A stretch of DNA of 64,000 nucleotides, taken from Niveispirillum sp943370215 (lineage in GTDB: Bacteria > Pseudomonadota > Alphaproteobacteria > Azospirillales > Azospirillaceae). Shown piece by piece: positions 57,974 through 64,000 of the stretch. The stretch spans positions 33,227 to 97,226 of the forward strand of contig CALRQC020000022.1 in the NCBI GenBank assembly GCA_943370215.1, in the 5' to 3' direction. Positions within the stretch are counted from its first letter, which is position 1, and the number at the start of each line of letters is the position of its first letter. The position numbers and the translations under genes were made by a program. The notes beneath the pieces were generated by a model. It searched no databases and was not told the origin of the DNA. It saw nothing but the letters and a program-made list of their open reading frames with translations.

Positions 57974-58080
57974 GATGTCCCTGTTCTTAGATCATGGTCT
58001 GGATTGCAGCCATCCGGAGTGATGATTGATCCCGCTGCCGGCCGGCGGCCAGCCCGGCAACGGGTTGTGCGCCCCGCCGG

Positions 58081-58587
58081 TCAGGCGGTGGCGGTATCAT
58101 GTGCCGGCAGCGCCCGTGCCCGGCGCAGCAACAGAATCTGACGGGTGAAGACGGTGCCCATGGCCAGCGCGAACAGGCTGTCTGACAGCAGGCCGAAGCC
58201 ATGTTCATCCGGGCTTTCCAGCCCCAGATGCCGCGCCCCCTGTTTGACCACCACCAGAGCGACGATGAACAACAGGCCGGTGACGGTCAGCCGTGACATG
58301 GGCTGGCCGGTTTCCGGATCGCGGAACAGGTGGATATGCCGGGCGGCATAGAGGCCGCAGCCGATGCCAGCCAGCAGGGCCGCGATAATCGCCAGCCCGC
58401 CCAGCCCGCTGACATGCGGCCCGACCATGATATGGCCGTAGACATAAAAGCCGATGGCAAGGGTCAGCAGGCCCAGCACCAACAAAATGGCCCAGCCGCG
58501 TACCCGGCGCGCGCTGCGGGTGCGGCGGGCCAACAGCAAAATGGCCAGACCGATGGCGAGATAGGGAATGAAAGGCTTCAGGTCCAT
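58081..58587 (-). CDS. Multi-pass membrane protein, DUF1453/CcdC-like
   Basis: 168 aa with four or five membrane helices (about 6-20, 30-50, 60-82, 100-118, 135-152). The MDLKPFIPYLAIGLAILLLARR start and short basic loops recall DUF1453 (CcdC-type) proteins, whose role is poorly known. RDPETGQPMSRLTVTG is the main cytoplasmic loop. It is divergent from ispE. Family assignment is tentative. Confidence 0.65.
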   Translation of the reverse strand: MDLKPFIPYLAIGLAILLLARRTRSARRVRGWAILLVLGLLTLAIGFYVYGHIMVGPHVSGLGGLAIIAALLAGIGCGLYAARHIHLFRDPETGQPMSRLTVTGLLFIVALVVVKQGARHLGLESPDEHGFGLLSDSLFALAMGTVFTRQILLLRRARALPAHDTATA

Positions 58588-58685
58588 GGCGTATCATGCC
58601 TGCGTGGTGACAATCCTGGATATCGCGCCCTATTGGAAGTACCAAGTAAACAGTTTGCAACAGCCATTCGATGGGTCCGCCCGCC

Positions 58686-59582
58686 ATGCCGTTGATCCGT
58701 GCCGCCGCCGCCGCGAAGCTTAATCTCTATCTCCATGTGCTGGGGCGTAACGCCGATGGCTATCACCGGCTGGACAGTCTGGTGGCCTTTGCCAGCGCGC
58801 ATGATGTGGTGGAAGTGGCCCCATCCGGCTATTTCAGCCTGTCCATCCAGGGGCCCTTTGCCCTGCCCCTGTTGATGGAGGATACGGACAGCAATCTGGT
58901 GGCCCGCGCGGTGAAGGCGCTGGCGGCGGAACTGGGCCGTGCCCCCGATGTGGCGGTGACGCTGGTGAAAAACCTGCCGGTGGCATCGGGCATTGGCGGT
59001 GGGTCGGCCGATGCCGCCGCCGCCCTGCGCGCCCTGGCAGACTTGTGGGAACTGCCTGCGGATCATCCGGCCCTGGCGGCGGTGGCGCCGAAACTGGGGG
59101 CCGATGTGCCGGTCTGTCTGGCCGGGCGCACCGCCTATTTCGCGGAGACCGGCACGCTGCTGACCCCAGCACCCGATCTGCCGGAAGCCTGGGTGGTGCT
59201 GGTCAATCCCGGCACCGGCCTGCATACGGCCAAGGTGTTCGGGGCCCGCACCGGGGCCTATTCCAATGCCGACCGGCTGGACCCGATGCCGGATGATGTG
59301 GTCGAACTGGCCCGCGCGCTGCAGCAGCGCCGCAATGACCTGACCCTGGCCGCCCAAAGCCTGTGCCCGGCGGTGGCGGAGGTGCTGGCAGCCCTGGATG
59401 CCACGCCGGGCAGCCTGCTGGCCCGCATGTCGGGCAGCGGGGCCACCTGCTTCGGGCTTTATGCCGATGCGGAAACGGCCATGCTGGCCGCGCAGTTGAT
59501 CGCCCGCGCCCGCCCGCACTGGTGGGTGCAGGCGGCGGGGCTGGTGAATGATGTTTCTGATGTGGAGCGGGTGGAAGCCTGA
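58686..59582 (+). CDS. ispE: 4-diphosphocytidyl-2-C-methyl-D-erythritol kinase
   Basis: 298 aa. It phosphorylates CDP-methylerythritol in the MEP isoprenoid pathway. It is a GHMP kinase: AAAKLNLYLHVLGRNADGYH at the start with the conserved Lys, glycine-rich ATP loop LPVASGIGGGSADAAAALRAL at about 99-119, and the C-terminal motif ARMSGSGATCFGLY. The start is taken at 58686, which places AAKLNLYL at the usual distance; ATG at 58671 is equally open. moaB follows 38 bp later. Confidence 0.95.
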   Translation: MPLIRAAAAAKLNLYLHVLGRNADGYHRLDSLVAFASAHDVVEVAPSGYFSLSIQGPFALPLLMEDTDSNLVARAVKALAAELGRAPDVAVTLVKNLPVASGIGGGSADAAAALRALADLWELPADHPALAAVAPKLGADVPVCLAGRTAYFAETGTLLTPAPDLPEAWVVLVNPGTGLHTAKVFGARTGAYSNADRLDPMPDDVVELARALQQRRNDLTLAAQSLCPAVAEVLAALDATPGSLLARMSGSGATCFGLYADAETAMLAAQLIARARPHWWVQAAGLVNDVSDVERVEA

Positions 59583-59620
59583 TCCTGCTCCTGTCCGCCC
59601 GAATGACCGGAGGTGCCGTG

Positions 59621-60151
59621 ATGGCCCGTATTGATGAAAGCCGCCCCTTCCTGCCCGTGAATATCGCCGTGCTGACCGTGTCGGACACGCGCGATCTGGC
59701 GACCGACAAATCCGGCGACACGCTGGCGGAACGGCTGACGGCCGATGGGCATAACCTGGCCGACCGCGCCATTGTGCGCGACGATGTGCGCGCCATTGTC
59801 GACCATCTGCGCCGCTGGATCGCCGATCCGCAGATCGATGTCGTCATCTCCACCGGCGGCACCGGCCTGACCGGCCGCGACGTGACGCCGGAAGCCTTTG
59901 AAAGCCTGTTTGAGAAGAAGATCGACGGGTTTGGGGAGATGTTCCGCTGGCTGTCTTTTGAGAAGATCGGCACCTCGGCCCTGCAATCGCGCGCCACCGG
60001 CGGGCTGGCCGGCGGCACCTATCTGTTTGCCCTGCCGGGCAGCCCCAGCGCCTGCCGCGATGGCTGGGATCTGATTTTGAAATGGCAGTTGGACAATCGG
60101 CACCGTCCCTGCAACCTTGTGGAGCTGATGCCGCGCCTGACGGAAGTGTGA
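59621..60151 (+). CDS. moaB: Molybdopterin adenylyltransferase-like protein MoaB
   Basis: 176 aa from the ATG at 59621 (GGAGG upstream). The MoCF-biosynthesis fold is complete: VNIAVLTVSDTRDLATDKSG, DVVISTGGTGLTGRDVTPEA (the pterin-binding Gly loop), GFGEMFRWLSFEKIGTSA and LFALPGSPSACRDGWDLIL. The family takes part in molybdenum cofactor synthesis. MoaB is sometimes inactive, and MogA activity cannot be told from sequence alone. It lies directly after ispE, with which it may be co-transcribed. Confidence 0.92.
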   Translation: MARIDESRPFLPVNIAVLTVSDTRDLATDKSGDTLAERLTADGHNLADRAIVRDDVRAIVDHLRRWIADPQIDVVISTGGTGLTGRDVTPEAFESLFEKKIDGFGEMFRWLSFEKIGTSALQSRATGGLAGGTYLFALPGSPSACRDGWDLILKWQLDNRHRPCNLVELMPRLTEV

Positions 60152-60318
60152 AAGCGGGAGTTGCTGTGGCAAAAACGGGCAAGCGACGGCCACCGCCATT
60201 GAAGGGGCCGGTGAAAACGGGTAACGATTCCGCGCTCGCGGGCCGCACCCCGCCAGGGGGACCGGAACCGGGGTGCGATCTGCAACAAGATCAAGGCTGG
60301 GCGCAGGAGATTACTGGA

Positions 60319-61167
60319 ATGACGCGGACCTTCATCTCGATGGCGAAGACGGGTGGTCAGGGCAAGACCCTGACGGCGCAACTGCTTGTGCTGCAGCACG
60401 AGCAGAAGGGCGTGCCGGTCAAGCTCGCCGCCGCGGATAGCGACAGCCTGAACAACCGGTCCAAGTTCGGCCGCCTGTTCCACCATGTGAAGGAACTGGG
60501 AATCGGCGAAGACCTGACCAAGGTGAAAAGCTCCACCGACCCGAATCTGGCCATCAAATATTGGGATGAGTTCGGCCGCACCGTGCTGGAAGGCGGCTAT
60601 ATCATCGATGTCGGCGCCAATGTGGCCGCCGAACTGTTCGCCTGGGCAGAGGCGCGCAACGCCGGTTCCCTGCTGCGCCGCCGCAATTCCCCGCCCATCG
60701 ATCTGGTGGTGACCACCAAGGCCGAGGGGCAGGCGATCGAGGATGCGCGCGCCCTGATCCAGTACAGCTTCGACAAGAATGAGTGGCTGCCCATCGGCCG
60801 CCGCTATGTGGTGCTGAACGAGGTGGCGGGCGGCTTCGGCGCCTATGAAAATGACAGCGTCTTCAAGCGGTTGAAGGCGTTCCAGAACATGGGCGTGCAT
60901 ATCGTCACCATGAAGCGCTGCGAAAGCGATATCTGGACCCTGCTGGAACGGGAGCTGATTTCTGTCCGTGACGCGCTGAAGCTGACCGAGAATGACCTGG
61001 AAAAGCGGTTCGGCATTGATGTCTGGACCGGCCATAGCGGCCTGACTGACCTGAAATCCTGGGCCGACGAGACACTGGCTTCGTTTGAGCGGGTGGGGCT
61101 GGTGCCGGTGCGCGAAAGCGTTCACGCCGGGTCGCCGGTTGAAGCGGTCGGCGCAGGGTGTGTGTAA
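60319..61167 (+). CDS. ParA-like P-loop ATPase of unknown role
   Basis: 282 aa from the ATG at 60319, with AGGAGA 8 nt upstream. A P-loop of deviant Walker type (SMAKTGGQGKTLTAQLL, 7-23) and the order of strands resemble ParA/MinD or CobQ-type ATPases, as in small-plasmid mobilisation and division proteins. The second strand IIDVGANVAAELFAWAE (about 95-112) would carry the Walker B Asp. A Cys/Thr-poor helical C-terminus follows (LKLTENDLEKRFGIDVWTGHSGL). No ParB or par-site is adjacent. The stop codon lies inside the first bases of a family A repeat. Confidence 0.78.
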   Translation: MTRTFISMAKTGGQGKTLTAQLLVLQHEQKGVPVKLAAADSDSLNNRSKFGRLFHHVKELGIGEDLTKVKSSTDPNLAIKYWDEFGRTVLEGGYIIDVGANVAAELFAWAEARNAGSLLRRRNSPPIDLVVTTKAEGQAIEDARALIQYSFDKNEWLPIGRRYVVLNEVAGGFGAYENDSVFKRLKAFQNMGVHIVTMKRCESDIWTLLERELISVRDALKLTENDLEKRFGIDVWTGHSGLTDLKSWADETLASFERVGLVPVRESVHAGSPVEAVGAGCV

Positions 61168-61332
61168 TATTCGCCCTGCTTGATCGGAACCGATCAAGCA
61201 GGGCTTCTTGTTCCCTCATGCGCCGGGCGCCCGCCTCCGCGGGCTTGGCTTGCGCGCACATGGGTGCGCGGGCTGGCGGTCGCCAGCCTCCACCCTTGTC
61301 GAAGGCCATGCCTTCAACAAGGGTGGCTGTTC
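61165..61332 (+). repeat. Family A hairpin-string repeat copy 3
   Basis: In order: TAATATTCG, hairpin CCCTGCTTGATCGG/CCGATCAAGCAGGG, linker TTCCCTCATGCGCCGGGCG, CGCGGGCTTGGCTTG, hairpin CGCGCAC/GTGCGCG, hairpin GCTGGCG/CGCCAGC, last hairpin CACCCTTGT/ACAAGGGTG, GGCTGTT. Compared with copies 1 and 2, all four of these stems changed sequence while keeping pairing. It starts at the stop codon of the ParA-like gene in sense orientation and ends 30 bp before ftsE. Confidence 0.8.
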
Positions 61333-61361
61333 AGCAGGGTTGAAGCAAGGGAGCGTGCCGG

Positions 61362-62063
61362 GTGGTCCGTTTCGAGAATGTGGGATTGCGCTACGGCAAT
61401 GGGCCGGAGGTGTTGCGCGACCTGAGTTTTGAGCTGGCCCCCGGTTCATTCCAGTTCCTGACCGGCCCCACCGGGGCCGGCAAATCCAGCCTGTTGAAGC
61501 TGCTCTACCTGTCGGAACGCCCGTCGCGCGGGTTGATCACCCTGTTCGGCGAACAGCTTTCCAAGGTACCGCGCGCCAAGCTGCCGGACCTGCGCCGCCG
61601 TATCGGCGTGGTGTTCCAGGATTTCCGCCTGCTGGACCATATGACCGTGTTCGACAATGTGGCGCTGCCGCTGCGCATTGCCGGGCATGATGAAAAACAT
61701 GTGCGCGAAGGGGTGGGCGACCTGCTGGCCTGGGTCGGGCTGGCCGACAAGCTGCACGCCCTGCCGCCCACCCTGTCGGGCGGTCAAAAACAGTTGGTCG
61801 CGGTGGCCCGCGCCGTCATCAACAGCCCGCAACTGATTGTCGCGGACGAGCCGACCGGCAATATCGACCGCGACATGTCGCTGAAAATCATGCGGCTGTT
61901 CATTGAGTTGAACAAGCAGGGCACCACGGTGGTGGTCGCCACCCACGATTGGGGCCTGATCGACCGCATGAAGCGCCCGATGCTGGAACTGTTTGAAGGC
62001 AAGCTGGCCGAGGCCTCCTGGTGGCTGAAACCCGGTGAGGCGCTGGAGCCGGCCCCGGTTTGA
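61362..62063 (+). CDS. ftsE: Cell-division ABC ATPase FtsE-like
   Basis: 233 aa. Walker A LTGPTGAGKSSLLKLLY (about 33-49), Q-loop VFQDFRLLDHMTVFDNVALP, Walker B LIVADEPTGNIDRDMS and switch VVATHDW match FtsE. The signature reads LSGGQKQLVAVARA where FtsE usually has LSGGEQQRV. FtsE with FtsX activates septal amidases at division. No ftsX follows; the next gene is a pseudouridine synthase. Repeats flank it on both sides. Start is GTG at 61362 with GGGAG upstream. Confidence 0.88.
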   Translation: MVRFENVGLRYGNGPEVLRDLSFELAPGSFQFLTGPTGAGKSSLLKLLYLSERPSRGLITLFGEQLSKVPRAKLPDLRRRIGVVFQDFRLLDHMTVFDNVALPLRIAGHDEKHVREGVGDLLAWVGLADKLHALPPTLSGGQKQLVAVARAVINSPQLIVADEPTGNIDRDMSLKIMRLFIELNKQGTTVVVATHDWGLIDRMKRPMLELFEGKLAEASWWLKPGEALEPAPV

Positions 62064-62089
62064 GGGCGCACGCCATTTCTGCCAAATAC

Positions 62090-62178
62090 CACCGTCACCC
62101 ATGCTGCGGCCGGAGTCCAGTATCGTAGAGCAAAGCGCTTGTGGCCCCTGGACCCCGGCCGCAGCATGGGTGACGGTG
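62090..62178. repeat. Long perfect inverted repeat between ftsE and rsuA
   Basis: The arms 62090-62113 and 62155-62178 are perfectly complementary over 24 bp (CACCGTCACCCATGCTGCGG on the left). After one mismatch they continue with GTCCAG/CTGGAC. The loop is about 27 nt. The layout resembles the family B palindromes but the sequence is different. It would form a very stable hairpin on either strand. Confidence 0.8.
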
Positions 62179-62224
62179 TAGAGAGCGGCGATGTTTACCA
62201 TCATTACCCCCAAGGAATACCCCT

Positions 62225-62947
62225 ATGCGTCTCGTCCGGCTGATCGCCAATCTGGGCTATGGCAGCCAGCGCGATGTGAAAATGCTGTTGCGGGAGGGGC
62301 GTGTCACCCGGCGCGACGGCACCACACTGGCCGCCGATGACAAGGTCGACCATGGCGACATCCTGATTGATGATGAACCGCTGGACCCGCCGCAGGGCAC
62401 GGTGCTGATGCTGCACAAGCCGGCCGGCTATACTTGTTCCACCAGCGATCCGGGCCGCGTCGTCTATGAATTGTTGCCGGAGCGGTTTGAATATCGCAAC
62501 CCGATCATGGCCCCCGTCGGCCGGCTGGACCGGGATACGACGGGCCTGTTGCTGCTGACCGATGACGGCCAGTTGCTGCATCGCATCATCTCGCCCAAGG
62601 CCAATGTGCCCAAGGTCTATGAGGCGGAACTGGCCCGCCCGCTGACGGGGGAGGAGGCGGCGGTGTTTGCCAGCGGCACGCTGATGCTGAAATCGGAAAA
62701 GACGCCCCTGCTGCCGGCCAGCCTGGAAGTGCAGGGGGAAAAGCGGGCGCGGCTGACCATTCAGGAGGGGCGTTACCACCAGATCCGCCGCATGTTCGCC
62801 GCTGTCGGCAACCATGTGGAAAGCCTGCACCGCCACGCCGTCGGCGGGCTGGTTCTGGGCGATCTGGCAGAGGGGGAATGGCGTGAACTGACGGCGGCGG
62901 AGGTGACGAAGATTTTCGCCACCTCTCCCCCGGTCCTCACGGCGTAA
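62225..62947 (+). CDS. rsuA: 16S rRNA pseudouridine(516) synthase-type RsuA protein
   Basis: 240 aa. A short S4 domain (MRLVRLIANLGYGSQRDVKMLLREGRV) precedes the RsuA catalytic domain: MLHKPAGYTCSTSDP, VGRLDRDTTGLLLLTDDG with the catalytic Asp, KVYEAELARPLTGEE, and GRYHQIRRMFAAVGNHV. The length and GRYHQIRR motif fit RsuA rather than the longer RluB seen at 48472. It probably isomerises U516 in 16S rRNA. It follows the ftsE-like gene across a strong palindrome, so it may have its own promoter. Confidence 0.93.
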   Translation: MRLVRLIANLGYGSQRDVKMLLREGRVTRRDGTTLAADDKVDHGDILIDDEPLDPPQGTVLMLHKPAGYTCSTSDPGRVVYELLPERFEYRNPIMAPVGRLDRDTTGLLLLTDDGQLLHRIISPKANVPKVYEAELARPLTGEEAAVFASGTLMLKSEKTPLLPASLEVQGEKRARLTIQEGRYHQIRRMFAAVGNHVESLHRHAVGGLVLGDLAEGEWRELTAAEVTKIFATSPPVLTA

Positions 62948-62952
62948 GGGCC

Positions 62953-63090
62953 TTACTTCGCCCCGTTGGCGCCACTTTCGATGGCCTTGCCGGCGCTTTT
63001 GATGTCCTTGCCCACGCCTTCCACGGTATTGCAGCCGGAAAGGGAAAGGGCGGCGATGGTCAGAGATGCGAAGAGAATGACGCGCTTCAT
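62953..63090 (-). CDS. Entericidin A/B-family small lipoprotein
   Basis: 45 aa, read on the minus strand from ATG at 63090. The signal MKRVILFASLTIAALSLSGC ends in the lipobox LSGC. The mature peptide NTVEGVGKDIKSAGKAIESG is the entericidin pattern. These small envelope lipoproteins are induced by stress or stationary phase, and EcnA/EcnB of E. coli form an antidote-bacteriolysin pair. Only one is seen here and its activity is unknown. It ends 6 bp from the rsuA stop. Confidence 0.88.
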   Translation of the reverse strand: MKRVILFASLTIAALSLSGCNTVEGVGKDIKSAGKAIESGANGAK

Positions 63091-63129
63091 GTGGCTTATC
63101 CAGCTCGATAAGACTATTCCTGTGGCAGA

Positions 63130-63903
63130 ATGATTACCACGAAGTCCAAGCCTATGTCCAAAGTGCCAAAAGTGAGGGTCGATCAGGCTTTGGTTGATCG
63201 CGGATTAGCCGAAAGCCGGTCCAAGGCCCAGGCCCTGATCCTGGCCGGGCTGGTCTATGCCGATACGCGCCGCATCGACAAGGCCGGCGATCAGGTGCCC
63301 GAAGATCAGGCGTTGCATGTCAAGGGCCAGGACCATCCCTGGGTCAGTCGGGGCGGGCTGAAACTGGTGAAGGGGCTGGACCAGTTCGGCATCGATCCCA
63401 CCGGCATGGTGGCCATGGATGTCGGCGCCTCCACCGGCGGCTTCACCGATGTGCTGCTGACGCGCGGCGCCGCCAAGGTCTATGCCGTCGATGTCGGCCA
63501 TGGCCAATTGGCCTGGAAGCTGCGCGAAGATGCCCGCGTGGTGGTGATGGAGAAAACCAACGCCCGCCATCTGACCGCCGAACAGGTGCCCGATCCGCTG
63601 GATATCGTGGTCTGCGATGCCAGCTTCATCGGGCTGGAAACCGTGCTGCCGGCGGCCATGGCGCTGACGCGGCCCGGTTCCTTTCTGGTGGCCCTGATCA
63701 AACCGCAGTTTGAGGTGGGCAAGGGCCGCGTCGGCAAGGGCGGGGTGGTGCGCGAACCGGAACTGCACCAGGAAGTCTGCGACCGGATCAGCGCCTGGCT
63801 GGCCGCCCAGCCCGGCTGGACCGTGCTGGGCATCGCCGAAAGCCCGATCACCGGGCCGGAGGGGAATAAGGAGTTCCTGATCGGCGGACGGCGGGAGGGG
63901 TGA
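63130..63903 (+). CDS. tlyA: TlyA-family rRNA methyltransferase (hemolysin A-like)
   Basis: 257 aa. An S4 domain (VRVDQALVDRGLAESRSKAQ) precedes an FtsJ-like methyltransferase: HPWVSRGGLKLVKGLDQFGI, VAMDVGASTGGFTDVLLTRGA (SAM loop), VYAVDVGHGQLAWKLRED, DASFIGLETVLPAAM and LIKPQFEVGKGRVGKGGVVRE. Mycobacterial TlyA 2'-O-methylates rRNA cytidines, and the hemolysin name is historical. The start could be ATG at 63130 or at 63154 (MSKVPKV); neither has a clear ribosome-binding site. It is divergent from the entericidin-like gene. In alphaproteobacteria tlyA is often near dxs, which is not visible here. Confidence 0.93.
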   Translation: MITTKSKPMSKVPKVRVDQALVDRGLAESRSKAQALILAGLVYADTRRIDKAGDQVPEDQALHVKGQDHPWVSRGGLKLVKGLDQFGIDPTGMVAMDVGASTGGFTDVLLTRGAAKVYAVDVGHGQLAWKLREDARVVVMEKTNARHLTAEQVPDPLDIVVCDASFIGLETVLPAAMALTRPGSFLVALIKPQFEVGKGRVGKGGVVREPELHQEVCDRISAWLAAQPGWTVLGIAESPITGPEGNKEFLIGGRREG

Positions 63904-63932
63904 GGCGAGGGGGCGGATGCCGCCTCCTCGCT

Positions 63933-64000
63933 TGAGAATACGTCCCGAAACTTCTTTTGCGTTTTCAGTCTGTTAACCGTCATTCCCGCGCAGGCGGGAA
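63933..64000 (+). repeat. MITE-like repeat, family B copy 3 (cut by the window end)
   Basis: GAGAATACGTCCCGAAACTT matches the left end of copy 2 (GAGAGTCCGTCCAAGAACTT), followed by TTAACCGTCATTCCCGCG and the start of the palindrome. The right half is outside the window. Confidence 0.7.

Overview
The window is high-GC chromosomal DNA of an alphaproteobacterium. A pgi line counted by hand is 65% G+C. The ArsR-methyltransferase/metF pair, the rluB-rsmD overlap, sdhE next to recG, the acidic insert in RNase E and DUF3618 and MlaA/MlaC genes suggest Rhodospirillales, perhaps Azospirillaceae. That placement is inference. No rRNA, tRNA, CRISPR array, transposase or phage structural gene was seen.

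Layout. 1-7.6 kb (minus strand): start of a TIGR02444 gene, pfkA, a BlaR1-like/BlaI-like pair with a palindromic operator, greA and carB. 7.9-16.8 kb: a PAS protein with degenerate GGDEF/EAL regions, a PilZ-like gene, a DUF3618 gene, a large unrecognised protein, ettA and a coiled-coil lipoprotein with 90-bp repeats. 16.8-24.8 kb: metF with its ArsR-methyltransferase, mlaA/mlaC, two orphan solute-binding proteins and a crystallin-fold secreted protein. 24.8-36 kb: mutL, an unknown gene, mrcA and amiC (minus), then rne (plus) behind a long leader. 36-41.4 kb: a short-chain dehydrogenase, a pair of membrane-anchored coiled-coil proteins, pgi and a small XRE regulator.

41.4-43.5 kb is an AT-rich island (28-38% G+C in three lines counted by hand). 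It holds a coupled two-gene unit: a DGQHR (DndB-like) protein and a HEPN-like helical protein, behind a near-consensus sigma-70 promoter. This is the best candidate in the window for an undescribed, possibly defensive system.

43.5-50.3 kb holds recG, an insert carrying a triple beta-prism (MABP-like) repeat gene, then sdhE, tadA, rluB and rsmD. The insert is flanked by an imperfect 26-nt direct repeat, as if it had split recG from sdhE. 50.3-64 kb holds a diguanylate cyclase, xseA, two tandem exported M3 oligopeptidases, ispE, moaB, a ParA-like ATPase, ftsE without ftsX, an RsuA-type pseudouridine synthase, an entericidin-like lipoprotein and a TlyA-type methyltransferase.

Two dispersed repeat families occupy intergenic space. 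Family A (three copies, about 165 bp) is a string of hairpins whose stems differ between copies but keep their pairing, joined by conserved linkers. Family B is a MITE-like element built on a CGTCATTCCCGCG palindrome. One B copy is nested inside an A copy. Most of the window is housekeeping: glycolysis, pyrimidine/arginine precursors, one-carbon metabolism, cell wall, envelope lipid transport, RNA turnover and modification, and DNA repair.
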